From the NCBI GenBank assembly GCA_019914945.1, contig CM034108.1:9922280-9986279 (forward strand): 64,000 bases of DNA, read 5' to 3'. The notes beneath the pieces were generated by a model. That model was not told the DNA's origin, searched no databases, and saw nothing but the letters and a program-made list of their open reading frames with translations. Of this stretch, positions 1 through 11,490 are shown piece after piece (the stretch's first letter is position 1; the number at the start of each line of letters is the position of its first letter). The stretch is from Typha latifolia. Lineage: Eukaryota; Streptophyta; Magnoliopsida; Poales; Typhaceae. Made by a program: the position numbers and the translations under genes.

Positions 1-1127
1 TATTAGAAGCAGATTCTTACAGCATCCAACAATAGTCTTAACAGAACAAATAGAAAGAGCTTCTTATATTCTTGCATTTTCTTGCTAGATAGGCAAAGCA
101 AAAGATAAGTGAAAAGAATATGATGAAAATGAGTGCCAACAAGAAGATTACAACATGAACATTTCGTAGCATGTTTAGCTAAAACATTCATCATACCAAG
201 AAGGAAAGAATATGAAATCATATCCGGGTGAACAGAATTCAATTAGAAGAATGTATTAAGTCATTTTAGGAACATTCAATTATGAAATTATTTGAATCTG
301 AGACAAATCTGGAGACTGCTCTACATTGTAAAAGATTTCAATTTATCACTTGACATAGTTACTGAAAAAACTATTACCAAGTATCAGTGACTGGGAGACG
401 TAAAAAGGAGTTGATAGTGTCGTCCATTACATGCTACTGGCAGTTTCTAGGAAGATAATAAGGTAAAAGAAACTACACTCAAGAAGATGACTTCCTGCTT
501 AAAAGCTGATGAAAAGCTTCACAGAAAATGAAGTGCAGGTCAGTTATTTCTTCAATTAGGTGTTGCAAAAGTACAAGATGAAAAATCTGTTTGATTGGCT
601 CCTATTGTACCATCATTCATCTAAGAGCAATCTTTGGTGGGTTCAGTTCAGTTGGAAACCCTGGCTATGCAGAATTATATTGGTGTTAGGTCAATAATAA
701 AGGTACACTTCCTTACATTGTGCAACTCCCTTTTTAACTGGGCACAGGTTGAAGCTTAGAACTTTCGGATGCAAGAACCTCGAGATCTTTGCAATCATGA
801 TTGATTGATTGCGCTAGTCAAAGATAATGCTTGTGCCGAGATGATATGTCATGAATGTAGCGGAGAATCCAGACTCATCTGTAATGAAATATCAGCACAA
901 GAGAAGCGAACCATTATCCTCAGGAAAATTTGGGCAAAGATGCACCACCATGATGAAATCATTCCATACTGAAAGACAGTGTTAAGTCTGCAATGTAAGC
1001 CGGTGCTGCACTTCGACGGGTAAAAACCATTGCTCTAAGAATGCCTTCGTTCCACAAGCAGCTGAGGATAATCTCTTCAAACTTTCAGCTCCTGCAGAAA
1101 ACTTCAGTCATAAATTCACAAGCTTTG
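1..1127. other. Intergenic or 3'-flanking DNA, no gene recognised
   Basis: This AT-rich stretch lies 3' of the Dim1-like gene, which is read on the minus strand. Only short reading frames without family features occur. Part of it may be the 3' untranslated region of that gene or the end of a neighbour outside the window, but no splice-consistent coding exon was seen. Confidence 0.5.
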
Positions 1128-2373
1128 CTAATGAAACACCACGCCTTCTTTGTTGAAAAGCTGTAGAATATGCAACAAATCCTCGTTTGATAACTTTGAA
1201 GGTCTCTTCTCCCCGAATCCCCCAGAATTCAGTATCTGGATAATCTTCTCTTTAAAAGGACCCACTTCTAAGGCATCTACTCCCTCTTTTTCTTCAACAT
1301 TAATTTCCATAGGATCACCATGGTTGTCATCAAGATCATCAAATCTAGCAATATTACTTCTGCTACCATCATTTTCTCCTGCATCTCTTGAACCTTTGCT
1401 ATCTATCTGAGATATTTCAAAGAGCTCTGCAATCTTCTTCTTCTGCTTAAAGATGGCACCAAGAGTCTTATTCTTCTTAGTAAACAATGTGCGGGTGAAC
1501 GCCAACCACTCCGCGAGGTCCACCGGTGGTGGGCGGCCAGACCTAGGCCGGATCTGAACAAGCGAAGAATCCACTTTAGGGCAAGGAACAAATTCCTTCT
1601 TGCTCACATCCATGAGCAACTCGACGTCCGCCACTAGCCTGACATTTGCCGCCAACCGATTGTACTCTGAGTCACCCGGCATTGCCAAAAGCCGCCGAGC
1701 AAACTCCTTCTGCAGCAGGAGGGTCGCACTCCGGAAGCAGCACTGCCCAAAGAGAAGCTTCCCGATCAGAGGAGAAGAGATCCCGTAAGGAATGTTGGCC
1801 ACGCAGAGGTCGAATTCAGGGAACTGGGTCTTGATTGCATCTCCCGTAATAACCTGTCGACATGATAAAGCAAGCATCTTGGTAACTCTCAGAGTGGGGA
1901 ATTAAGACAAACACCTTACGTACATCGAGGCGATGGTCGAAGCCGATATCGGAGACGCGGCGCCGGAGGGCGTCGACCATGCGGCGGTCAACCTCGACCC
2001 CGACGACCCTATGGGCGGAGGCGAGGAGGCGGACGGTGAGGTTGCCGGTGCCGGGGCCGACCTCGAGGACGGTGTCGGTGGGGCCCACGTCGGCGAGGCG
2101 AACGATTGCGTCGAGGATCCGAGGGTTGGTGAGGAGGTGCTGGCCACGGGGCTTGTGGAGTTGGAAGCTGCGGTCCCACGGCTCGCGTGTAATTGGATTC
2201 TTCTTCTTCTTCTTGTCGTATTGGATTCGATGGTCTATTTTGTTGCCATTGTCGTCGTGGTGATTTGGGTGGGTGTCCGGGAAGCGGCATGGTCTGGTGC
2301 TGAAGTAGAGGAGGGAGTGGGACGAGACAGATTTAGAGAAGCGACGGTGGAGGATTTCTAGTCGTTGCTTCAT
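1128..2373 (-). CDS. rRNA adenine N6-dimethyltransferase, KsgA/Dim1 family, probably organellar (two exons)
   Basis: The enzyme class uses S-adenosylmethionine to dimethylate two adjacent adenines near the 3' end of small-subunit rRNA. Exon 1 is 2373-1924 (150 codons) and exon 2 is 1853-1128 (241 codons plus stop), giving about 391 residues. The 70-bp intron starts GTACGTAAG, ends CAG, is phase 0, and joins RLD to VITGD. Visible motifs are QHLLTNP (residues 78-84), the SAM-binding loop LEVGPGTGN (103-111), an acidic GVEVD (125-129) and the catalytic NIPY (170-173). The C-terminal helical part holds VPCPKVDSSLV and ends near LSNEDLLHILQLFNKEG. The first 60 residues are rich in Ser, Arg and His, which suits an organelle presequence. 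A mitochondrial DIM1B-type enzyme is the best guess; the nucleolar DIM1 and plastid PFC1 types are alternatives. Family assignment is firm; location is inferred. Confidence 0.9.
1854..1923 (-). other. Intron of the Dim1-like gene
   Basis: The donor GTACGTAAG and acceptor TGTCGACAG bracket 70 bp. Removing it restores the motif order expected in the family (acidic loop, then VITGD, then NIPY). Reading through gives an in-frame tail unlike any family member. Confidence 0.85.
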
Positions 2374-3359
2374 CGTGCGCTATCGAGGGTAAACCGAAAA
2401 CTTTGCATCTATAACTAGCCTTTAGATGAATTGAACGAGTTTTTGTTTAGGAGGACCAGTAGGCAGGCCGGGCCGATTAGGGACGAAAAAGTAGTACAAA
2501 ATGTCGGGTTTGAATACAACCTACCAGGCCGGCTTGAATTCAAGCTGAGCTTTGAAAAGAAAAATAAAAAAATAATCTAGTATAGCATGTTACAGCCACA
2601 AGCTCGGTCCTCAATCGGGCTCCGACTAAGCTATGCAAGGGACAGACGGGGAGAGGTAGACATGATTATCAGGAGAGCCGGGTCGAGCTTTCCGGGCTAA
2701 TTGGACTTAAATATTTATTCACGGTCTGACCCACCAATCACTCGGGCCAGGCTAGAATATTCTACGTTGTTACCGCCCGCCCACTAGCCCATTAGATGTT
2801 GGACTTGGGTTGAGTATAATAACCTTAATGTAATGAGCTAAATATAAAAAATATTATATCTTATTAAGTCAAGTTTAATGGGCTTATATGAAGATATTTT
2901 AGTTATCTTTCATGGGAACATATTTATATATTGATATATAGATTACTAGATATCTAATATGAGATAAAAATTATAAAAATATGCATGCATTATGGGTCGG
3001 GTCATAGATGAGAGTAGTGGATGGGGTCATAGATGAGAATATGAATGCCTATGCGGTCCACTACTATCTCAGACTTGAGTTAGGCTGGTCCTAAATTGGG
3101 CTTGGATCAGACTTAGCCTGATTAAAATCGGGCAAGTTTGGGTCGAGTTTGGACGGATCAAGCCTAATCATCTTGTCTAGAGAGAGTTAACAGGAATGTG
3201 AGGAGAGAGAGAAGATAGAGAGAGAGAGGACTGTTTTATATCATTTATAGCTCTACACACTTTTTGATGAAGTTATTATATTAATATAAATTGGCTTTTA
3301 CTGCAATGCCATCAAATCGTGCACTTGTTGTACAATACTACCTAACACATTTCGGACTG
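2374..3359. other. Intergenic DNA with decayed GGGTCGGG-type repeats
   Basis: No gene is seen. The first bases are the 5' flank of the Dim1-like gene. Most of the rest is an AT-rich spacer with scattered GGGCCGG/GGGTCGAG words typical of old non-autonomous plant transposons. Confidence 0.45.
2657..3179. mobile_element. Possible non-autonomous hAT-like element with short inverted ends
   Basis: The left end TAGACATGATTA is roughly inverted at the right end (TAATCATCTTGTCTA). Both subterminal regions carry GGGTCGAG-like words. Flanking bases are purine-rich on both sides (gggagagg and gagagagt) but do not form a clean 8-bp duplication, so the boundaries and class are tentative. Confidence 0.35.
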
Positions 3360-3784
3360 TTAAAATAATTGAGCCATCTAGGGCTTGGCTTGACAAAGCT
3401 TGATCAAATTTCGTTGGAAAATAAGCTAAGCTGAGCTTGATCTTGAGTTGGCTTGATCAAATCGGCTCGATATATATATATATTATTTAATATGAGTAAT
3501 ATGAACTACTAGATTTTTTAATCTAATTGCTAAGCTTCTTTCTCTTTATAGTTGAATTAGACTTTATTTCAAACTTGATTTAAGCCCAAATTAATTCAAG
3601 CTTGCTCTGGCTTAAAATTGCTAATTGAGCAGCTTGAGCTCGGCTCAAATTTAAAATAATCTAGAAATTAGTTTAAATTAAAATAATTTTAATTTAAGCT
3701 TGATCATAAATTTAGACTGGAAATTAATTTCAGTTCAAACATGATCAAAATCAGGCTCAATTAAGCTCGGCTCGTTTACACCCT
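3360..3784. repeat. GAGCTTG/GGCTCG-rich repeat ending in GCTCGGCTCGTTTACACCC
   Basis: The segment consists of degenerate GAGCTTGA and GGCTCGA words and ends with GGCTCGTTTACACCC. The same terminus closes the well-bounded hAT-like element at 22184-22916. The left end and any target duplication could not be identified, so this is probably a decayed member of that family. Confidence 0.4.
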
Positions 3785-3831
3785 GCTGTGCGTTACTGCA
3801 AAGAGCAACTGAACCTAAACAGAGCCTTCAT

Positions 3832-4101
3832 AGCACCATGCAATTCCTTCCCATTGGGGATACCACCTCTGCGGCAAAGCTTGAGATCTTTTGATTTTGC
3901 TCAAGCTTGATTTTATCTGGCTTGACTAACCCTTGGCATTTCTGAGCTTGAACTTAACTGTCTGACTTGCCCTATTAGTACCAGATGCAATTCAACTCTG
4001 ATGCATACCACCTTTGGATGTAAAAATCATTGTATATATTCTACATCTCTTTCCAAATAAACTTTCATTTTAGTTTCCAGATATAAATATAGTGAAATAG
4101 G
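3832..4101 (+). repeat. Local direct duplication, copy 1
   Basis: About 270 bp, from CAATTCCTTCCCA to GTGAAATAGGA, recur at 5653-5930 in the same orientation with scattered substitutions and small indels. No coding capacity is evident. Confidence 0.8.
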
Positions 4102-4429
4102 AGAAGGATCGGATGTAATAATATAGCTCATTATTCGCGAATAACTCATGTTTAGCTTGAAATTTTATTTGAGATTGACTTGTTTAAGAAATGAGTTGAA
4201 TGCAAGTTAAGATTTGAGCTTGAAATATAACCGAGCCTAACACAAGCAAGGCTTTACCTCGCTCGTGTTCGGCTTGTTATCGCTTGAATCTTGACTTCAT
4301 ACTCAAATCTAAAGGTTAAAATTTGATTACTAGTTAATGAGTATTCTATCATATATATTGTGATCTAATAGTTAGATCTTTAGTTCCATGAGTTTATACG
4401 TTAAACTCTAGTAAGTTGAACTGAGCTAT

Positions 4430-5025
4430 AGTTAGAGCTTTTTTTTTGTTTTTGTTTTTTTTTGAAGGAAGGTCTATAGGCAAAGATTCATTAATTAGTT
4501 TCGTTACAGATTTGATCCAAAGAAGAGCCCAGCGATACCGTTGATTTACCGCAGCGTATTGCATGGCGGGCTAAAAGATGTGCATACACGTTGTTGGATC
4601 GACTTGTAAAGCCTATCCTAATAGAAGAATTTAAAGAGATCAGCCTCCTGCACTCTCGGAGAAGCGGCAGAGCAGGCCAGTCTATTCTTGAGTCATCATC
4701 GTTAATCGCGAGGACTGTCACTTGGCAGTCGCTGAAGATCCAATTATCCACATCCTTACGGAATGTGGATATAAGGTGGATACCTTCCAGGATGGTCCAG
4801 AGCTCACTGTGAAGTGCACTAGTGTAGGTTCTAATGAGCTTGGTCTGGACAAGTCTGACTTTGGCGCCCCGATAGAAGACCAATTGACCAGATCCACTGC
4901 CGAGGCCTCCATCCCATGTCGAAGGGCGTCATTGGTCAGGCTGAAGCTTTGTATGCCAAGGTGAGGCTAGGCTGATGGCTAGTATCGACGCCTGCAGCGG
5001 CCCTAGGGACGACAGTTAGAGCTTT
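4430..5025 (-). mobile_element. 5'-truncated LINE insertion with 12-bp target-site duplication
   Basis: AGTTAGAGCTTT occurs at 4430-4441 and again at 5014-5025. Between them, read on the minus strand, are an RNase H fragment and an A-rich tail (T-run on the plus strand at about 4439-4470). Tail, truncation and duplication are the hallmarks of target-primed reverse transcription of a plant non-LTR element. The body is about 570 bp. Confidence 0.85.
4491..4928 (-). pseudogene. RNase H domain fragment of a LINE
   Basis: The frame is open from 4928 to the stop at 4491. It reads STWDGGLGSGSG, then SALHSELWTILEGIHL, FSDCQ and RSNNVYAHLLARHA. This order matches the type-1 RNase H domain at the end of plant LINE ORF2: first Asp in WDGG, Glu in ELW, Asp in SDCQ, and the late R..N..AH..A segment. 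No normal start codon precedes it, and reverse transcriptase is missing. It ends about 25-50 bp before the A-rich tail, as expected for the 3' end of such elements. It is a relic and not a host gene. Confidence 0.8.
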
Positions 5026-5652
5026 AAGTTTATATCCATTTAATTTTGTCAGATTTAGATTTAAATTAGATTTTAAATGGATAGATAATTGTAATATCTA
5101 TATCTGATCCATCTTTTATTAAATAATCAGACTCAGGAGCACAAATTCAATCCGATCATGGATCGAATTCAGGTCCTCACAAATAATAAGTATATTATGA
5201 AATAAAAATATATAATAATACTATTCGAAAGCAAAAGATCACAACTTTTGGCACTCAATTATAATAGTTTAATATCTAACGATGAGCATAATATTATAAT
5301 CATGTCACCAAACATAACACAAGCTAACATATTAAGCGAACATAATAATAATAATACAAAGGTTATTTTTTAAGAGACTCTAGATTATTTATACTTTATA
5401 AGAAATAGAGTAAGTTAAAGCTTCTATTTATATAATTTAAATATTAAACTATATAACCATCATCTACTGATGTTAAAGAAAACCTTAGATATCTGTAAGA
5501 GTTCCAATGGATATTTAGTAAGGGTCTAATCCAAAACTACTCAAACCAAATTTGACCGACCCGTTTATTAAACAGATCAGAGAATTGAGAGTCGACTTTG
5601 TGTTAACATGATTCGAAGCTGATTCGGATAATTCGGATTCGGTTACACCCCT
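5026..5652. other. AT-rich spacer ending in GGTTACACCCCTA
   Basis: No gene is seen. The last bases (GATTCGGTTACACCCCTA) look like one terminus of a hAT-like non-autonomous element, but a partner terminus was not found. Confidence 0.4.
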
Positions 5653-5850
5653 AGCACCAATTCCTTCCCACCGGTGGTATCATCTCTGTGGTAAGTCTCA
5701 ATCTTTTGATTTTTTTTTTGAGCTTAATTTTATCTGTCTAGACTAAACCTTAGCATTTCTAAGCTTGAACTTTACTGTTCAACCTGCCCTATTAGAAGAA
5801 CCAGATGCAATTCTACTCTGATGTATACCACCTTTGGATGTAAAAATCAT

Positions 5851-5888
<38 letters not shown>

Positions 5889-5930
5889 AACTTTACTTTT
5901 AGTTTCCACAATAAATACTGTGAAATAGGA
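5653..5930 (+). repeat. Local direct duplication, copy 2
   Basis: This is the second copy of the segment at 3832-4101, about 1.82 kb downstream. It differs by a poly-T expansion near 5708 and by a TG/TA dinucleotide expansion at 5851-5888 that replaces a short TATATA run in copy 1. Confidence 0.8.
5851..5888. repeat. Compound (TG)n(TA)n microsatellite
   Basis: Nine TG units followed by about ten TA units, lying inside copy 2 of the local duplication. Copy 1 has only TGTATATAT here, so the expansion followed the duplication. Confidence 0.9.
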
Positions 5931-6363
5931 CTACCAGTTATATCTAATTGTGAACTCTTTCTTCATTGATATCCTTTCATTTAGATGCAGAGCATATCTT
6001 AAATAGATATTTTTCTTTTTTTCTTTTAAATAAGGGTAAAGAGATCAGCCTCCCTAATGTGGATCAACAAATGCAGTGTGATGACATTATTGTGGAGGTT
6101 TACTGTGGTTGGTGGGTGGGCCCTAAAAGCATTAAAGTGTATTGGGTTTGGTCCTAATGGCAAGTAAAGTAGGCTTCTTATGGGCCATATCCTTGAGAAG
6201 AACTGGGCCATCTACAGTCTTGTCATGGGTGGAAGGATATCCTTGATTTTATATAGATGAGAAACTTTGAATCAATTTGAAAAGTAATCATACATACATC
6301 AGTGCTTGTGTCTGGATCTTATGGGTCCTCATGGTTACTCTTTATTATGTTTGGAAAAAGGAT

Positions 6364-6688
6364 TATAGGATAAATTACACTTCATCCCTATTTAGTTTGG
6401 CCTTATTTTAACTTAACTAATGTACTTAAAACTCGTTACGGTCTAAACCATAATAGTTAGGTTTTCCATCCAAAACTAATAGTAGTTTATTGACGCCAAA
6501 ATTTTCGATTAGAATGAACAAAATAGTATAGGATAATTACACTTCATCCCTATTTGGTTTGGCCCGATTTTAACTTAACTAAAGACTTAAAACTCGTTTT
6601 GGTCTATACTATAATAGTTAGGTTTTCCATCCAAAACTAATGGTAGTTTATTGATGCCAAAATTTTCTATTAGAATGAACAAAATAGT
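6364..6688 (+). repeat. 163-bp tandem duplication of a MITE-like unit
   Basis: Two units (6364-6526 and 6527-6688) begin TATAGGATAA.TTACACTTC and share the words TTAGGTTTTCCATCC, AAACTAAT and AGAATGAAC. A divergent relative lies at about 38210-38350. The terminal phrase about TTACACTT..CCC is typical of plant MITE ends. Confidence 0.8.
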
Positions 6689-8189
6689 GTTCATATCAAA
6701 CTATACTTTTGTTTTTTTAGCTATTACTGACAATTACAGTTAGGTCTGAATGACAAGAGAGATTTAGTTGGTTGGTTAAGTAAATTATAAACTATGCACT
6801 TTTATTAATAATAGTTCATGAGCTCAAAAACTATTTAAGGGTTAGATGAAAAGAACTAGCTTTTCTAACATAGGGTAGACCAAACCTCTTCAAATAATGG
6901 TCCACAATAAGCTAAGTTCATGGTATTTTTCTCCAAAATCTACAATTTTCTTTCAATAGTTGGTAAGACTCGACCACTATTGTAGAATATGTGAAAGAAA
7001 AATTCTAAGTTTTTAGTATCACAGTCGCTCTCTTTCTCTTTCTCTTTCTCTTTCTAAGATATGAAAGATACATAAAATAATGAAGACTAAATTTTGCTGG
7101 AAACATGATTAACAAGACAATCAGAAATACAGCTAAAAAGTCCGATAAATATCACTATTGATAGCTTTCGTCGACACATAATAAATACGGTTGAATATGA
7201 CACAAATGACCGTGTTGACTAACACTGACGTGACTTTTAAGTGATATTTGACGAAATAATAAATATTAATCTATAGTGACATTTTAATTATTTTTAGTGG
7301 CATGTTTTAATTATCAGTATAGCCTGAATTTTATTTGTAGGCGGTCAAAATCAAACAACCAAAGTTTGGAAGCATATAAACCGAAAAGATTCCTCAAATC
7401 TCAAATGTGTTTTTAAAAGAAAAGATTTATTAAATGTTTCTTAGAGCTCTTCACATTCTCTTTTCCAAGTCCCTGTCAGATCCCATGCATGCATGTATGT
7501 TTCTCATCTGCCTGCTTACCTAACAATATTCCATGTTATGAATAGAATTAGAAGGTACTTGGTGGGGGGAGGTGTACCCTTTGTTCTTGTAGAAGAAAGT
7601 AATTTTTTTTAAATAACATCTTAGTTTTTAGTGATTTTATGATTAACACTTTATTTTTAGAGTGATAAGCTGAGTTATTATAGTATGAGAGCATAGAACT
7701 ATTTGTCATTAGTATATATATAATAACGTTTTGCCTCATTTTTGGTATCATGATTTAATTTTAGAATCATGACGGACAATATACTTTAATATCACTTCTT
7801 GGTATGTCATGAATCGATTAAAAAAAGTAGGGAAAGAGTAGCAGAAATTGCGCTCAAACCTCATCTTCGCGAGGGAGAAGACGAAGAACCGTATATAATG
7901 CATGTGCTTAGCACCCAATTTTCTTTTTTATTTGATACTATAATCCTAATAATACCTCTTGAAATACCCCCAAAATACTCTTGTCTTCTTATTTTTCCTT
8001 CTATTTTAGCTTGTAAATACTCTTGTCAGAAGTACCATTACAATGAATTCTTCTCAAGACAATTTTAATAAATTCATATAGGTTAAAAAGTATCTCAGTA
8101 GTGCATATGATCTTCCCTCTTTTAAAAAGATATAGAAGTTATAGATTTTTACTTTATATCTATACTTAATTTACTCATCTATATGATAA
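6689..8189. other. AT-rich intergenic DNA, nothing recognised
   Basis: Short frames only. A CTCTTT run occurs near 7025-7055. No splice-consistent exon or RNA gene was recognised. Confidence 0.5.
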
Positions 8190-8723
8190 CCATTTGTTAA
8201 AAAAAAAATGTTAATCCCAGAGTATTCTTTTGAGGAATAAAAAAAATGATTTATAATAAAATTAGAACATAAGTTATTGTTTTGAGAAATTTACTCGAGA
8301 GAAACTATTCAAAGCTATTGATTAATGGAAGGTAATAGAAGATATGGATCTAGACACCAACCAACATTAATAAATTATTGCACGCATGAGACGTCACCAT
8401 TAGACTTGTTAGAGAAGAATATGAGCAAAAATTTGACAACCTCCGTATTTAATTCTGGATCATTATCGACATCGATAGTTTGAATTTAGATTAATATAAT
8501 ACAAACATTGGATGATTTGAATATTAGGAGCATGGTGATGGTGGTAGTGGTAGAGAGAAACATCCACCTGTTCCTCACCTACGCTCAATTCTATTGGCTT
8601 TCTCTGTACAATTAATTCTAATCCAGATCTAAATGATTCCATTCAAACATTCTATTGGTCCCCATATTCGTAATAGCAAAATTTATAGATTACACCTTGT
8701 ATTTTGTTATATTACCTCTTTAT

Positions 8724-9124
8724 GAAAATTTGCATATAATACCCTACTTTTTAACAAAATTATAGTTTACATCCTATATTTTTACTATTTATAAATCGAG
8801 CCTTGTGATTTAGCGAATATATGCGAAAAAGACCACCCTGAGTTAGATTTGAAATAACAATGCGATAATATTATATTAAGTAGAGATATTTTATTTCTAA
8901 AATAACTAAAATACCTCTAGTATAACTTAGTTGAGAATATTTTTATAATTATTTTAGTATAGTTAACTTAAGCTAGAGATTTGGTTAAGTTTAACTAATA
9001 AATATAACAGTATGATGTTTTGTACACATATTTGCTAAATTATAAAGCCCAATTTATAAATAATAAAAATATAGGATATAAACCACAATTTTGTTAAAAT
9101 ATATGGTGTTATATACAAATTTTC
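8724..9124. mobile_element. Long-TIR MITE (copy in left arm)
   Basis: The element starts GAAAATTTGCATATAA and ends TTATATACAAATTTTC, with inverted ends of about 100 bp containing ATCCTATATTTTTACTATTT. It belongs to the family of the copies at 28265-28687 and 33683-34083. An identical 12-mer, ATATTCGTAATA, stands nearby on both sides (8664-8675 and 9172-9183) and may mark a larger insertion unit. Confidence 0.7.
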
Positions 9125-9441
9125 TCGTACCGAACACTTAGGTACTGAATCGTAGATGTCCGGAAACTGAGATATTCGTAATAATAAAGATAAATTATAG
9201 GATGTTATTTATAAATATGCCAACATAATGAACAACTAAAAAATAGGCATTAGTGGGAAGAGAGATTGGATTCCAATCTAGAAAATAGTTGCATTTGGTA
9301 CAATAATCTGTCATCCCTCCCATGGGAAGCAATGAGTGGGGGGGTTGTGGGTTGGAATCAATCAGTAAAAGGCTTCCATGTCAGACCAAGCACTAGTGGA
9401 TGGAGTCATGCAGGAGAGTAGATATGAGTGGTTACAAAGTT

Positions 9442-9473
<32 letters not shown>
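9442..9473. repeat. (GATA)n microsatellite
   Basis: About eight GATA units. The inverted arm has the same tract as (ATCT)n at about 33362-33388, with a different unit number. Confidence 0.9.
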
Positions 9474-9777
9474 TGTATATATAAATATATCATATTATGT
9501 TCCAAAGAAGCATGATGGTGGCATTAAATATATTAATTAATATTTACAATTAGTTTTTTTTTCTCCTTCTCTCCACGACTGTTTTGAGTCTAATGATACA
9601 TGACATATTTCTTTATTTTTCTTCTTTTTTTCAAGATGAACTTATTTGTTTGCTTCACTAGTGCTAATTAACATCCTAAAGAAGAACACAAGGCAATTTG
9701 GTCCATTGATACCTTGATAGTAGACATATGTTTTCTCTCTTAAATATACAAAATCTATAAATTCACACATGTACACC

Positions 9778-10259
9778 TAATTGGTTGTTACCCTAAGTAA
9801 ATACGAAATGCCACCTAAAATTTTGCATACAGTTTTCACTCTAGATAGATAAATAGGGATTATTACATCTTTGATAGGATATATATCTCACTAAATTCAA
9901 GTTCCGAACCTAATTGTATAATACCGTGTTAAATCACCAAATTCTCTAGACACACAAGCTTTTAGCAAACAAACAAAAACAAATGATCTATTAAGCATGA
10001 GAAGCTCGCACAAGTATTAATACAATTATGAACTCCTAAGTGTGTAGTTCTATATACTTTTAAATTTGATAAAAGTTAAATACCTTTTCCTCTTGGAGAG
10101 ACCTTTCTCTAGTCTTCTACTCTCCTTGGAGAGTTTTCCTAGTGCATTATCCTTGTATTTGCTAGAGAGACCTCTCTCTAATCTCATATCCTCTTTTCCT
10201 GGAGTGTTCCTCTCTCTAATATTTTCTCTCCTAGTCATTCCTCTTTTGTTTCTTTCATT
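9778..10259. other. AT-rich spacer, then CTCTC-rich leader of a LINE relic
   Basis: No gene is seen. From about 10080 the sequence becomes rich in CTCTCTAG/CTTGGAGAG words, which may be the 5' untranslated region of the LINE relic that follows. Confidence 0.4.
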
Positions 10260-10711
10260 CATTTGGATTCATGGAGTCTACTAATGATGAACCGGTGTGA
10301 AAGTTCTCTGCCCTCTTGCAGGAGGGTGGAATGGAGGTTTCTATCCCCTTGGTAGAGGAAAACCTGTTACCAAACAGGATCTCAGACCTTCGCATGATGG
10401 GTAAACTCTTTTCTAATAACGGTTTCAATGTTTTGGGCTTCAGAAATGTTCTCAACAGAGCCTAGAACCTAGAAGTTTGGTTGAGATCATTGAAGCAGGT
10501 AAGAAATCCTTTCTAATCTCCTTTGAGAAGGAAAAGGATAGACGGAAAGTGTAGCTTGGTTCCTTAGACCTTTCAACATGGATTTGTTCAACTTGGAGCA
10601 ATACTCTCTCAGCACATTGGTGGAAGCGTTGTGCTTTGATTATTGTGATTCTGGGTGCAATTCCATGGGCTGCCGCTAGAATATTTATCTACCTCAACAA
10701 CTTAGAAGCTA

Positions 10712-11224
10712 GTGACCTGGGTGGGGAAGGAGGTGAATAGCGAAGGATTGGATGCCTTTAGGTGGTCAAAGTTTATAAGGGCAAGGATTACTATCGACAT
10801 CTCAAAGCCCTTAGTCAGTTCTCTCAACATAACTTTTCTGATTAGGAATTTTTTAGAGGTTCTGATTTGTTATGAACGACTATCTCATTATTGCTCATTT
10901 TGTGCCCGTATTGGCCATAAGCTCTCTAAATGTATACATAGAAGATCTTTGGAAGAAAAGGCAAAGTTGAAGTTTCCCCCTTATTTTCTGCCACAACATT
11001 TAGAGCTTCTAAAGCCCAAGTTCTTAAATCTAAGTGGTTCAATCAACTTGTCAAAATCCACAGTTGAAGGAGGAGAGAGCTCGCTGGGCAGCCACCTCCG
11101 CTTCCATAGCTCCACAGTAGAAAATCAGATTACTAAGATGGGCTCGCTAGCGGACATGTCTCTTGCCTCGGTTAGAAAGGACAAGGTAGAGTGGTATGTG
11201 TCGGCCTCCAATAAAAGATTATAG
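10712..11224 (+). pseudogene. LINE ORF1 fragment: DUF4283 end and CCHC zinc knuckle
   Basis: The 170-codon open stretch contains SKFIRARITIDISKPL, the tail of the DUF4283 domain in plant LINE ORF1 proteins. It then has CSFCARIGHKLSKC, a CX2CX4HX4C knuckle that binds nucleic acid. Upstream, in shifted frames with stops (10290-10700), are recognisable DUF4283 pieces such as ENLLPNRISDLRMMGKLF. The stop at 11222 leaves a truncated protein. It is a relic; expression is not expected. Confidence 0.75.
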
Positions 11225-11490
11225 AGGGATATCAGTATGTAGCCATTGAAGATAAGGTGTCCCATCCCAAAATTGTACGGGCGTTGAAGGAAGTCACATA
11301 TGGTGCCTCAATATTTGGGCTAGCTTGCCTCTTTCCTGTTAATATTTTACAAAAGAGTGACACATCAGCTTAGAGCTAGCCCCAATATTTCACAAAAGAG
11401 AGACACATAATGTGAGACATCAAGACCCCCCCTCTCAGCCCGAAGAGAATCATCCCGAGCATCCTACGAGGTGGGATGTGGTTTGCTAGG

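Larger units (their letters stand above)
8190..9777 (+). repeat. Left arm of a large inverted repeat
   Basis: This segment is found again in inverted orientation at 33248-34675. Long stretches match with few differences, for example around 8345-8470 and 9290-9440. Indels include a gap between about 9485 and 9662 relative to the right arm. The outer edge fades near 8190 (ATAACCATTTGTTAAAAA) and the inner edge near 9777. A MULE-like MITE lies inside both arms, so the MITE was there before the duplication. Confidence 0.85.

Noticed and set aside
1933..2361. 142-codon plus-strand frame opposite the Dim1 gene
   Set aside because: It is an antisense shadow of GC-rich exon 1, with low-complexity Gly/Ala/Glu/Val content.
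9664..9777. Treating this as a separate repeat from the left inverted arm
   Set aside because: The right arm carries the same sequence directly beyond its (ATCT)n tract, so it is one arm with an indel between about 9485 and 9662.
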